A DNA stretch of 64,000 bases from G032773895 sp965248935 (GTDB lineage Bacteria; Pseudomonadota; Gammaproteobacteria; Pseudomonadales; Cellvibrionaceae). Below, in pieces: positions 34,687 to 43,317 of the stretch. How positions within the stretch are numbered: position 1 is the first letter of the stretch; each line of letters starts with the position of its first letter. Location of the stretch: NCBI GenBank assembly GCA_965248935.1, contig OZ252214.1, positions 4,216,001 to 4,280,000 of the forward strand, given 5' to 3'. Below the pieces are notes generated by a model. The model was given only the letters and a program-made list of their open reading frames with translations. It had not been told where the DNA came from and did no database searches. A program made the position numbers and the translations under genes.

Positions 34687-35100
34687 CTAGTAAAAAAAGA
34701 ACTCACTGTGATCAAGCAGGGTTTGTAGGAACTCCTGTTGAGGACTGTTATCGAGTCGCTGTCGGCTTACACTAATCACAAGGTCTCCTGCACATTCACA
34801 GTCGGTTCTACAGGTTACGAGCCCGAGTGCGCCATTGTTTTTATAACCCACAATAATACAACGAGAGTAGTCATCATGGGTTAGGGCAGGAATCTTCTCT
34901 AAAAATATTTGCGTTTTTTCTGCGCTTTCTATTTTAGAAATACTTTCTTCCGGAAGAAAAATATAATCATAGCCGGACATCTCAGCGAAACGTATTTCAT
35001 TCCAGCTATGTTCGCTATTCGTAGGCGGACTGCTAGAGGGGGCTGCCAGGGAAGAGGGGAGTTCGGCAAAGGAGTTGGTTGCAGATACAAAGCTATTCAT
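34687..35100 (-). CDS. Hypothetical protein, 137 aa
   Basis: The N-terminal 30 residues are Ser/Pro-rich and probably disordered; the rest is a small mixed domain with three cysteines (RCIIVGYKNNGALGLVTC, CRTDCECAG). It has no signal peptide. No family recognised. It stands alone at the border between the core genes and the mobile island that starts downstream. Confidence 0.5.
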   Translation of the reverse strand: MNSFVSATNSFAELPSSLAAPSSSPPTNSEHSWNEIRFAEMSGYDYIFLPEESISKIESAEKTQIFLEKIPALTHDDYSRCIIVGYKNNGALGLVTCRTDCECAGDLVISVSRQRLDNSPQQEFLQTLLDHSEFFFY

Positions 35101-35436
35101 AAGTTACGACACCTATTTGGTTATATGAATATAACGGCCTTTAAAATATTGTTATAAGTGTTCAATAATTGAACTAACGTGATCAAGTTAACAATTTTAA
35201 ATTAAAATATCTAGGCTAGTGATGAATATTTTTTACACTTGAAGTCATTTAAACCGCCAAAATTTCCTCAATAAGCTTTAGTCCTGCAATTAGAATAGTG
35301 ATAAACCCTATATTTATCAATGTGATAGCAACTACTTCCTCGCTGTTTATGTATCTTATATATTAAAAAGTAAGTGTTTGATTTTTTTTACTCCCTTTTT
35401 TTTGAAATTTTAATGTATTTAATCCAGTTTATGCAT
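35101..35436. other. 336-bp AT-rich intergenic region, nothing recognised
   Basis: No coding or structural signal was found; it marks the left edge of the accessory island. Confidence 0.5.
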
Positions 35437-35905
35437 TAGAAAATTGAAAAGGCGGTGCATTTTGCTGGATATTGGAAAAGATTCCCGTCATCCACGCGCG
35501 TTTATTCACCGGCAAAGAGATCTTCAATACCTTTTTATTTGAGTGATTAACCGTCCAAGCTCCTAATGCAAAGCAATAGGAGTTTGGACGTGCCTAACGT
35601 CGCTCTGTTGTTCGATTGAAGTGCAAAATGACGGAATAAACTCATCAGGTTGTAAGCCAACATGATGAATCGAAAAGATGCTTCGGTGGCCCAAAAGTCC
35701 TGCATACAAAAATGATTCAGACCAAAATCTTCTTTGAGTTCTTTAACCTGTTTTCACAATTCGCTCTCGCGTTATACATATTCCAAATGTGATTTAACGG
35801 TAAATCCAGGTTCGTGACATAACAGGAAAAACGATACGCTGTATCGTCAAAAAGCAGTTTGCCTCCGGCATTGGGTCTTAAACGGATTTTCTTTCGAACA
35901 ATCAA
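35437..35905 (-). pseudogene. IS1380-family transposase C-terminal remnant
   Basis: Reading leftwards from 35905, the frame gives GGKLLFDDTAYRFSCYVTNL and HIWNMYNARANCENR. After a frameshift it continues KELKEDFGLNHFCMQDFWAT, EASFRFIMLAYNLMSLFRHF and TLGTSKLLLLCI, then in-frame stop codons. This is the C-terminal half of an IS1380-type DDE transposase. The frameshift and stops show it is dead. Its right side abuts the restriction enzyme fragment, which it probably truncated. Confidence 0.85.
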
Positions 35906-35907
35906 AT

Positions 35908-36591
35908 GTCGTCTTTTTATACCTGGTTCATGACCTTACCAACGGTGACACTATCAAATTGTCACCCGGCAAACATAACCAGTTTCATGCAGATATAGTA
36001 CATGAATTTTGTTCCCGCTTTGTTGGGGCTGGCGGTTGCCTTTTGTACATTGGTGATACAGCAAGTAGCCGTAACGAAGGCGGAAAGCTAATGTTCTTGG
36101 AAGCCGACTATTTAGAATCATTAGGTGTTCCACCAATATTACATGACAAATTGCTGGACGTGGTAGTGTATGACGAAGATCGTCAATGGTTATTTTTAAT
36201 CGAAGCCGTTACAAGTCATGGTCTCGTTTCGCTCAAGTGTTGGGTTGAACTTGAAGAAGCCTTCAAAGACTGTAAGGTTGGTCTTGTGTATGTGACTGCA
36301 TTTCCAGATTGTGCGGAGTTTAGAAAAAATGCGGCGGATGTTGCTTGGGAAACTGAAGTTTGGATTGCTGACAATCCAGACCACATGATTCACTTCAATG
36401 GCGATCGTTTTCTTGGTTCCCAAAAAAAAGACATATTACGAGACGATCTAGTCAAGGGAAAGACATTACCTATCGTAAGAAACATTGTTAAAGAATACAA
36501 GATACAGTATTCGTCAGTAAAACAAATTTTAGATGAATTGGTCGAGGAGGGGTATCTTAAAAAGAAAAATAAAACCTACGTATCAACGTGA
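35908..36591 (+). pseudogene. BsuBI/PstI restriction endonuclease, C-terminal fragment
   Basis: The readable frame (TTG 35959 is the first possible start, but homology-like sequence begins earlier with VVFLYLVHDLTNGDTIKLSP) contains GKHNQFHADIVHEFCSRF, LLYIGDTASSRNEGGK, PPILHDKLLDVVVYDEDR and VWIADNPDHMIHFNGDRFLG, the C-terminal catalytic domain of BsuBI/PstI enzymes. The N-terminal half is missing, cut at the IS1380 remnant, and no cognate methyltransferase is in view. After FLG the frame continues for about 60 residues that look like a winged helix (RNIVKEYKIQYSSVKQILDE), perhaps a fused foreign tail. Confidence 0.8.
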
Positions 36592-36611
36592 ATTTAGCCT
36601 AGCTGTAGTCC

Positions 36612-37049
36612 TCAGTACTTCTTTACGGTTGGTTTCTGTAGGTTTGAAAGGGAATCAAGATCACTTATTAGCAGTGCGTTATGAGTTAAATTCGCGCCAA
36701 AGGTTACTTTATACGTGCATTCTTGATGACATTTCATGGTTAAAAAATCTTTTCTTATTTCTTGCCAATTTCTACCTTTGTATATTCGGCTATAGACCTT
36801 AAAAATTTCTGGGTCTGAAATGGCGTAGCCGTCCTGTGTCTTACATATGTGATTCGGTGATGAATGATGTTGTATTTCATCGAACAACCATGCACTAAAT
36901 GTTTTTCCTGATTTTTCAAGCCGTTCTATTTTTCCAGGTCCATCAGGTACAAAAGCTTTATCCAAATTATCAGGTTTTTCTGAGAGGCTTTGAGAAGCCG
37001 TATGCTGAGGTGTATCGTTGTCATTGTCGAGTATTAAATGACTCTGCAT
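36612..37049 (-). pseudogene. TraI/MobH-type relaxase C-terminal fragment
   Basis: 145 residues. The segment SGKTFSAWLFDEIQHHSS, then DGYAISDPEIFKVYSRIYKG and NWQEIRKDFL, resembles the C-terminal domain of TraI_2 relaxases of SXT/R391-type integrative conjugative elements (pattern GxxFxxWLxxxI ... AISPxIFKxY ... WxxxQxxF). The catalytic half is absent. If right, this is a scar of an integrative conjugative element. The sequence is convergent with the restriction enzyme fragment. Confidence 0.45.
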
Positions 37050-37131
37050 ATTTTAATTAGTCGGGCCTGAAAACCCCCCGTTTTCAAATAGAACGCCTCC
37101 CAAGCCCGCTTAGAATCAAAAGACACCCTCT

Positions 37132-37525
37132 TCACAATACTCGTACTCGGAAACACAACAACCAAGTGAGCGCCCTTAAGGCGTTATAGGCTATAAAAAC
37201 ACTACTTTTAATCGAATAAAAAGAACAAAAAATACCAGCAAGGTAACCATTGATCCACTTTTTTATATTCCAGGCACACGCTGACATCAAGACATTGATT
37301 TCATCGCCTAACGTGCCTTTCAGGAAGTTTCTCGATAAACGATAGTGCTGTTTCAAGTGACCAATCAACGGTTCGATCACAGCACGTTGCCGACATTGCT
37401 TACGCTTTTTATCCCGCTGGTACCGATTATCTTTTTTCAACGGAGGTTTCGGAAGAAGGATTTCTACCTCGTTAACAATTTTCACACTGCGATACCCTCT
37501 ATCGCCTCAATCAGCGGCAATCAAT
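37132..37525 (-). pseudogene. IS5-family transposase C-terminal remnant
   Basis: The frame reads GDRGYRSVKIVNEVEILLP, KKDNRYQRDKKRKQCRQR, AVIEPLIGHLKQHYRLSRNF and LKGTLGDEINVLMSACAWN: the end of an IS5-type DDE transposase with the catalytic E in AVIEP. Upstream, codons AAD-stop-GDRGYR show an in-frame stop, so only a fragment remains. A related fragment lies at 42509-42628 on the other strand. Confidence 0.85.
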
Positions 37526-37540
37526 TTAGAGGCGGAGACG

Positions 37541-37745
37541 ACTTATCAGATCGAACAATGGAATGATTGTGTTCGAGTCATTGCCAATTGCATTATTTAT
37601 TACAATTCGGTTCTTCTCTCCACGCTTATCAAAACATTCGAAAAACGGAATGAACCCAAAGTCGTTAGTATGATTGCCAATTTATCGCCTGTCGGATGGA
37701 CTCACATCCAGTGTACGGCTGAAAATGCCCAGGTCGAATATGGCG
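37541..37745 (+). pseudogene. Tn3-family transposase C-terminal remnant
   Basis: The frame reads YQIEQWNDCVRVIANCIIYY, NSVLLSTLIKTFEKRNEPK and VVSMIANLSPVGWTHIQ. The W(N)xCxRxIANxIIYYNxxLLS and LSPVxWxHI patterns mark the C-terminus of Tn3-type transposases. It has no start and no catalytic region; a fragment only. Confidence 0.6.
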
Positions 37746-38258
37746 CCAGATTCGTAGTCGATCATTCGAGTAGAATTAGTCAGCAGCGCTCTCCAATAGT
37801 CTTAAGAGACCGATGCTTGTCGGGGGCGGCTAAAATATCTTTATCTACAAACCAATTAGCGTTGAAATAGGTTCCATTCTTATTTTTCGCGTAAAGATTA
37901 TCTTCATTTCTGGCTACCATTTGACGCGAAACTATATACCTGAATACCTGAATACCTGAATACCTGAAGATCGAAAGTTTCAAGTAATTTGATTGGAATA
38001 GGCTTGCGTCTTCTTTCTTCCACAAGCAGCCGACTGATGTACTCCAGCAAGCCAACGAAAAACACCTCATAACCAGCAACAAGCTTACGAATAAACGATT
38101 GCCCCAGCTAAACAGATAGAGAATAAGGCTGTGGATTACTGCGCCACATTAAAGTGTAGTGCATTAATCTAGATTGATAGCCACTACTGGGCTAGACTAT
38201 ATATCGTTCCAATTGCATTTTATACCCACTTCATAAACTCATTTAAGGGAAGTCAATA
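37746..38258. other. Non-coding scar region with 8-bp tandem repeat
   Basis: Contains (ATACCTGA)x4 at 37936-37967. A minus-strand frame around 37780-37900 reads coding-like (VARNEDNLYAKNKNGTYFNA), but no family or start could be assigned and it may be debris. 38100-38258 should hold the promoter of the NACHT operon. Confidence 0.4.
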
Positions 38259-38600
38259 ATGGTTGGCGATATCATTAATACAAACACGACGATTGGCACG
38301 CAAAACATAATAGAAACCCATTCCTCCTCAATAAAAAATAACGACGAATTCGTCGCGCAGCTCAATGCGTTAAAGGAAGAAATACACAAGGCCATTCAAT
38401 CAAAGGAATTAGATCAGGACGATGCGGAAGGGGCGCAAAACCAAGTGAACAACGCCATTGAACAAGTAAAGAGCAAACAGCCGGATATCCCCAAGCTCAC
38501 CCGTCAAATAAAATCCGCTCAATTACTTACAGAAGGCGTCACGGGGTTGGCTAAGAGTTTTGGTGTGGCTCTGGAGGCTGTCGCAAGGCTGTTTTCATGA
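38259..38600 (+). CDS. Small partner protein of the NACHT-FGE ATPase
   Basis: 113 residues. The N-terminus has DIINTNTTIGTQNIIE, which aligns with DINNRDTSLDTQNIVE at the start of the next protein. The middle (about 28-75) is a charged helical, coiled-coil-like segment, and the end is a short amphipathic helix. Start ATG 38259 has AAGGGAAG at 38245-38252. The stop codon overlaps the next ATG (ATGA), giving translational coupling. A shared adaptor-like N-terminal motif in two coupled proteins is reminiscent of the paired adaptor domains of bacterial STAND conflict systems; partnership is inference. Confidence 0.75.
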   Translation: MVGDIINTNTTIGTQNIIETHSSSIKNNDEFVAQLNALKEEIHKAIQSKELDQDDAEGAQNQVNNAIEQVKSKQPDIPKLTRQIKSAQLLTEGVTGLAKSFGVALEAVARLFS

Positions 38601-41600
38601 AGGATATTAACAACCGCGATACATCACTCGACACCCAAAATATTGTTGAGATAAAAAACCTGATAAAAAACCTGACAATCAACCTGAATGTTGGGCCGAA
38701 TGGTATCGGAAACGGTTTGAATGATAAGCAACAAGCTTTTTTGCTGCAATTAGACGGGTACGATCAATCCCTTTCAATATCGGGAATCATAGGCTTGCTT
38801 CAAGCCCAATTAAATGCCTTGCAGGCAGAGTTTTCACTTAACCCCGTGCAAAGAAATTTAGTCGAAAGCCTACGCAAAGGCGAAAGTATCGACAGCCAAC
38901 AGCTGAAAACCGTTGGCAATCCAATCACTCATCTTGGCGACTATTTTTTTAAACGTTACGGTTACTGGCGCAGAACGAAATTGGATGTAAATGAGCACTT
39001 CGTTAATTTATCTCTGTGGCTCGATCAAGGTAAAGAAGATCAAAATGGTCGTTTCGGAAAAATGGACATCTGCAACTACCATAATTTGGAAGACCTGCTA
39101 GAGGGCCAGAAAGACCCTTTGGCTTTTATCTTGATCGGTCGTCCAGGAAACGGAAAAAGCACACTGTTGCAACATTTGGAGCAGTGCTTGTGTGAGAACG
39201 CTATTAAGGTTATGCCAGAGGGGGCACAACAATCGGCCATAACGGATCAATGCCTCCCCATTTATGCTGAACTGAACCAATACCCGCCTAAAGAGGAAGC
39301 GGCGCTGTCGCCGCTAGAGTGGCTTGAAAACGAGTGGGCAAGTAAAAGTAGCCCTCGTACGCAAGGGGCGAGCTTACCGTCACTAACGGAGCTGCTACAA
39401 ACACACCATGTGGTTTTACTTCTGGATGCCTTGAATGAAATGCGTATTCCAGGCGATGAGCATGGGCAAAAGTTACTTGAGTGGCGAGAATTTTTAAAAA
39501 CCCTGAACGCCAACTACCCGAATACGCGAGTGATTTTTTCATGCCGTACAGCGGACTACGGAGGAGAACTTTCCGAATTTGACGGCCTAAAGGTACCGCA
39601 AATCCGTATTGATGATATTTCAGATACAACAATCGAAGAGTACCTGAAAGCATCTTTACCCAGTGACTGGGAACCGCTCTATCAACAACTCATAGAGATA
39701 AAAACATTAGAGTTAAAAACGCCCTTTTATTTATCCTTGGCGGTTAAGCAATATGTGGCGCGTGGTCATCGGCTCTCTAAGGGTACATCGGATTTAATTG
39801 CCGGTATGATCTGGCTGGCCTTGAAACGAGAAAACACCGATAAAGGCCACATACAACTCGAAATTCTCCAGCGTTTTTTTTCAAAGCGCAGCTTGGAGTT
39901 TGCCCAACAAAACAAATGGCTGATACAACCCCATTGCTTTCCTGATACAAATATCTTTATCAACGGGCTAACGCAAATTGCCTGGAATATTCAAAACGCA
40001 GATGGCGGAGGTCGCCAGGGGCGTCGACACTATGACGAACTCAAACAGGATTTGGTTGAGTTGTTTGATACAGAAGAGGCGTTGGACGCATTCTTAAAGT
40101 TAGCTCACGACCTGGATGTGCTGCAAGACAGCGACCTCGACGCAGCCAATGAACACACCTCGGCCATAACACACTCCAGCGGCTATAAATTTCAACACCA
40201 TTTGCTGCAAGAATACTTGGCCGCACACGAGTTGGCACGGAGTGAAAAATTGGCAATGCTTGCCAAACCCTGGCGGCGGGACGAGGTCACGCCAAGCCTG
40301 AACGACAAAATACAGAACATTGGCATCAGCGAGCCCTTACCGATGCGAGAACAAAGCGGTTGGGAAGAAACGGCCCTACATGCCGTAGCAATTACCCATG
40401 ACGCAGAAGGCTTTATCGCGCGCGTGGCGGAGCAGGATCTGGTATTGGCGGCACGTTGTGCGCAGCACCCTGAAATCGTACAAAAACCAGCCTTCACCGA
40501 TGGGGAGTTTAAACACACCTTACAGCAGCAACTTTTGAGTTTAAGCTACGACCCAGAGGCAGACCTTCGAACCTGTTTGGAGGCGGGCACCCAACTGGGT
40601 TACCTCGGTGACCCACGGTTTACACTCGTGCAAAAAAATAACCAAGCGTCTTACATATTGCCCTCATTGGCCTGTATTCCTGCTGGCTCCTACCCCATAG
40701 GCAGTGACACGGAAGATAAGAACGAAAAGCCCAAACACCAAGTCAATTTAGCTGCTTTTGAGATGGCTAAATATCCCGTAACCAATGCAGAATGGGCGTG
40801 TTTTATCGACGCGGGCGGATATGAAGACGAAAGCCTGTGGCAAACTAACGCGGCTGGGCAATGGCAGCGCGGGGAACTGGAAAGTACAGAGCGGAAAGAG
40901 CAATTAATATCCCTGTACAACGATTTGAGAGAGAACTTTGACGAAGCATGTCAGAGACGAAATATTACGCAAAATACCCGAGAAATCTGGGAAAAAAATA
41001 TTGAGAAACACAGCAAAATAGAACTCGAAGAAATGATAACACGGGAATGTAAAGCACAAACTTACCGACAACCGGGAGAGTGGAACAACCCCCGCTTTAA
41101 TGCGCCCACCCAGCCGGTCGTTGGCATCAGTTGGTACGAAGCAGGGGCCTATTGTGCCTGGCTAAGCCGCGAAACAGGTCAGCACTTTGGCCTGCCAAGT
41201 GAAGCGCAATGGGAGGCCGCAGCGGCGGGGCCGAAGGGCAGACGTTATCCCTGGGGGAAGGAGGACGATAAGCTAAGTAACCCCCCTCGCGCCAATACGG
41301 ACCAATGGCATCTGCGGCAAACCTCACCTGTGGGGTTGTTTAGGGCGGGCGCGACACCCGAAACCGGGCTTTATGATATGGGGGGCAATGTGTGGGAGTG
41401 GACATCTAGCCTAGGTCAGAAGTATCCAATACTCGATGGAGATAGTCGAGATCACCCAGAACAAACTGGCAGCAGAATCATTCGCGGCGGCGCGTGGGGC
41501 GGTCTTGCAGAGGACGCTCGGGCCGCCTGTCGCAGCGACACTATACCAGACAACCGCAACGACGGTCTGGGGTTTCGAGTTGTATTGTTTCCCCCATCTT

Positions 41601-41611
41601 CTGATCACTGA
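38597..41611 (+). CDS. NACHT-type STAND NTPase fused to FGE-sulfatase (C-type lectin fold) domain
   Basis: 1004 residues. Residues 1-25 carry the TQNIVE motif shared with the upstream protein. A NACHT NTPase follows: Walker A GRPGNGKST (about 181-189), Walker B VVLLLDALNEM (about 273-283), sensor FSCRTADYG. After a helical region an FGE-sulfatase domain spans about 685-1004: PAGSYPIGSDTEDKNEKPKH, YPVTNAEWACFID, ISWYEAGAYCAWLSRETG, LPSEAQWEAAA, YDMGGNVWEWT, RIIRGGAWGG and GFRVVLF. The catalytic cysteine pair of true formylglycine enzymes is absent, so this is likely a ligand-binding lectin fold. The last 45 residues match where diversity-generating retroelements place variable regions. Confidence 0.9.
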   Translation: MKDINNRDTSLDTQNIVEIKNLIKNLTINLNVGPNGIGNGLNDKQQAFLLQLDGYDQSLSISGIIGLLQAQLNALQAEFSLNPVQRNLVESLRKGESIDSQQLKTVGNPITHLGDYFFKRYGYWRRTKLDVNEHFVNLSLWLDQGKEDQNGRFGKMDICNYHNLEDLLEGQKDPLAFILIGRPGNGKSTLLQHLEQCLCENAIKVMPEGAQQSAITDQCLPIYAELNQYPPKEEAALSPLEWLENEWASKSSPRTQGASLPSLTELLQTHHVVLLLDALNEMRIPGDEHGQKLLEWREFLKTLNANYPNTRVIFSCRTADYGGELSEFDGLKVPQIRIDDISDTTIEEYLKASLPSDWEPLYQQLIEIKTLELKTPFYLSLAVKQYVARGHRLSKGTSDLIAGMIWLALKRENTDKGHIQLEILQRFFSKRSLEFAQQNKWLIQPHCFPDTNIFINGLTQIAWNIQNADGGGRQGRRHYDELKQDLVELFDTEEALDAFLKLAHDLDVLQDSDLDAANEHTSAITHSSGYKFQHHLLQEYLAAHELARSEKLAMLAKPWRRDEVTPSLNDKIQNIGISEPLPMREQSGWEETALHAVAITHDAEGFIARVAEQDLVLAARCAQHPEIVQKPAFTDGEFKHTLQQQLLSLSYDPEADLRTCLEAGTQLGYLGDPRFTLVQKNNQASYILPSLACIPAGSYPIGSDTEDKNEKPKHQVNLAAFEMAKYPVTNAEWACFIDAGGYEDESLWQTNAAGQWQRGELESTERKEQLISLYNDLRENFDEACQRRNITQNTREIWEKNIEKHSKIELEEMITRECKAQTYRQPGEWNNPRFNAPTQPVVGISWYEAGAYCAWLSRETGQHFGLPSEAQWEAAAAGPKGRRYPWGKEDDKLSNPPRANTDQWHLRQTSPVGLFRAGATPETGLYDMGGNVWEWTSSLGQKYPILDGDSRDHPEQTGSRIIRGGAWGGLAEDARAACRSDTIPDNRNDGLGFRVVLFPPSSDH

Positions 41612-41668
41612 CCTCCGATCACTGCGCGCAGCGCAGTTAATTTTTTTAATTGGCGTATAAAATACTTT

Positions 41669-42130
41669 TTAGTCAAAGCGATTCAGGGTGAAAGGGGCCA
41701 ATACCTGCTCCCGTAAATGCCAGGAATCCGCATAGCGAACGTGGTTTATCCAGCCCTGAACCACTGCGTCGAATTCGGCAAATGTGCTTTCCCCTGCGAG
41801 ATAGGCATCATAGGCAGCCTTCAGTCGACGCCGGGCATAGGTTACCTTGCGTGCTTTGATACGTTTAAAATTGGGGTACACCACAAAACCTAACCAAGGA
41901 ATGCCGGTAGAACAAGGAATCGCATGCGCAGCATTTTCGTGAATGCGCAGCCTAAGTGAAGCAAGCCTCTCAATGATCTTATGTTTCCAACTCAGTAATT
42001 GACTTTTATCGTCATGAAAAAGTGCAAAGTCATCGACATAGCGTAAGTAAGCACGGCAGGACAGTTCACGTTGAATAAACAGGTCCAGTGGATGCATATA
42101 ACAGTTGCTTGGATGCTTGCGCGCCCTCAA
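41669..42130 (-). pseudogene. DGR-type reverse transcriptase, C-terminal half only
   Basis: 153 readable residues: HPLDLFIQRELSCRAYLRYV, then DDF (YVDD catalytic motif), WLGFVVYPNFKRIKARKVTY, ARRRLKAAYDAYLAGEST and VVQGWINHVRYADSWHLRE. This matches the palm end and thumb of diversity-generating-retroelement reverse transcriptases. The upstream fingers, including the (I/L/V)GxxxSQ motif, are missing: sequence before 42130 does not continue the family. It converges on the NACHT-FGE gene with 57 bp between stop codons. Probably inactive. No template repeat was found nearby. Confidence 0.75.
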
Positions 42131-42251
42131 CTAAAAATTCTTGCATTGCTCATTGGTGTTCTTGTTGGTGGCGGGGCAGGGAGAGCTTCCGAGCCGAAAT
42201 AATATTTTTTAACCTTAAACAATTTTTACAAACGAATATTGGAGAAAAACT

Positions 42252-42510
42252 ATGGCTGGCCGAGCTGTATTGAAAACTGGTAAAGATAGTGATGGGGACA
42301 TTACAAAATTGTGTAGACCCAGAGAGCTTTGGTCTCCTCGATATAAGGCCGATGTTGAGTGGTACTCATACATATTACGTCCCATGGAAGAGCGGATGTA
42401 CTGAAATTCGAGTAGTCAATGGGCCTAAAGGAAAGTATCTAAGGACAGATAGAGATGGTACTTCAAAAAATAACTTGGAAGAGCTACCGTATTACCTAAA
42501 AAAGCTTTAA
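42252..42510 (+). pseudogene. DUF3892-like protein with one frameshift
   Basis: ATG 42252, with GGAGA at 42241, opens MAGRAVLKTGKDSDGDITKL and WSPRYKADV. The frame must then shift by one near 42352-42357 to continue LSGTHTYYVPWKSGCTEIRV and GKYLRTDRDGTSKNNLEELP, which is the DUF3892 pattern (KYLRTxxDGTxxDNLxxLP). In a single frame the first part stops at 42411. Function unknown; DUF3892 proteins are small and often lie near mobile DNA. A real mutation or a sequencing error is possible. Confidence 0.65.
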
Positions 42511-42628
42511 AGCGAGACAACCGTTATCAACGAGAAAAAAAAGAAATTTATGTCGCCGTAGAGCGGCAATTGAGCCATTGCTTGATGGAAAACTGATTTG
42601 GACTGAGAAGAATTTAGCTCAAATCTAA
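42509..42628 (+). pseudogene. IS5-family transposase fragment, second copy
   Basis: The frame reads KRDNRYQREKKRNLCRRRAA then IEPLLDGKLIWTEKNLAQI. It is the same transposase segment as at 37132-37525 (KKDNRYQRDKKRKQCRQRAV) but on the opposite strand and diverged. Only about 40 codons survive; it has no start. Confidence 0.7.
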
Positions 42629-42734
42629 ACTGACAGGCACCATGTCAAAATGGGTAACTGTCAGGTCAAGTCTGAACTACTAAAGTCCACCGGGTCACGA
42701 TGTAAATAGACATCGACTGAATTACACCAGCTAA

Positions 42735-43022
42735 TCATAAGAGACTATGCTCCAAAGCGGCAAAGGATTGAACCGGCATGGCATCCGGGCAGTGTATTTT
42801 ACAGCGTCCAACCTGGATGGTCAGGCTAACGGGGGATTCCGGCGGTGTTTCAATAACGGCTTTTTCAAAGGCTGGCCTATCTGAAGAAAGAAGCTTTGAG
42901 CGTTTTAAGGAAAAGTATTTGGGGTTAAGGTTATTTTCTTCACAGAATTGCGTTTGTATTAGACCAGATTGATTCAATGCCTCGATCAGTTTTGGCCAAT
43001 CGTATTTACGCTGCTTTGTCAT
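42735..43022 (-). CDS. IS66-type accessory protein TnpA-like
   Basis: 95 residues. The N-terminal half reads KYDWPKLIEALNQSGLIQTQ and FCEENNLNPKYFSLKRSKL, the helix-turn-helix pattern of IS66 OrfA/TnpA. The C-terminal part (TIQVGRCKIHCPDAMPVQSF) fits the usual beta segment. The rest of an IS66 element (TnpB, TnpC) is not found on either side, so it is an isolated, probably non-functional leftover with an intact frame. Confidence 0.75.
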   Translation of the reverse strand: MTKQRKYDWPKLIEALNQSGLIQTQFCEENNLNPKYFSLKRSKLLSSDRPAFEKAVIETPPESPVSLTIQVGRCKIHCPDAMPVQSFAALEHSLL

Positions 43023-43317
43023 ATTACCTGCTCGCTTAATGGAGGGGGTAATTTATCGTATTGGGTTTGGTCTGTGTAGGGGGTCATTGGTTTGGCGTTT
43101 ACGGTAAACCCATTGAACACATTTCCACGGTGCTGAACCACAGTTCAACCGGGGGTGACCCTTCGATACATAGGTATTGAAGCGGATGACATAGCCCGGT
43201 CATACGATGAATTTGAACTGTAGATAAATACTGAAGTGATTGGATGAAAGTTCAATCACTGTTCCTGTAGTTGGGAATTTATACAAAGCCCCTTTAGCCC
43301 TGCTGTGGATACCATGG
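43023..43317. other. 295-bp region without supported gene
   Basis: No reading frame or structure could be supported here. Confidence 0.4.

Noticed and set aside
37936..37967. Short direct repeats taken as a possible CRISPR
   Set aside because: The repeats are 8 bp and contiguous with no spacers, and no cas genes are present.
41411..41660. Frames on both strands overlapping the end of the NACHT-FGE gene
   Set aside because: They are shadows of the FGE domain coding sequence; the main frame shows all family motifs.
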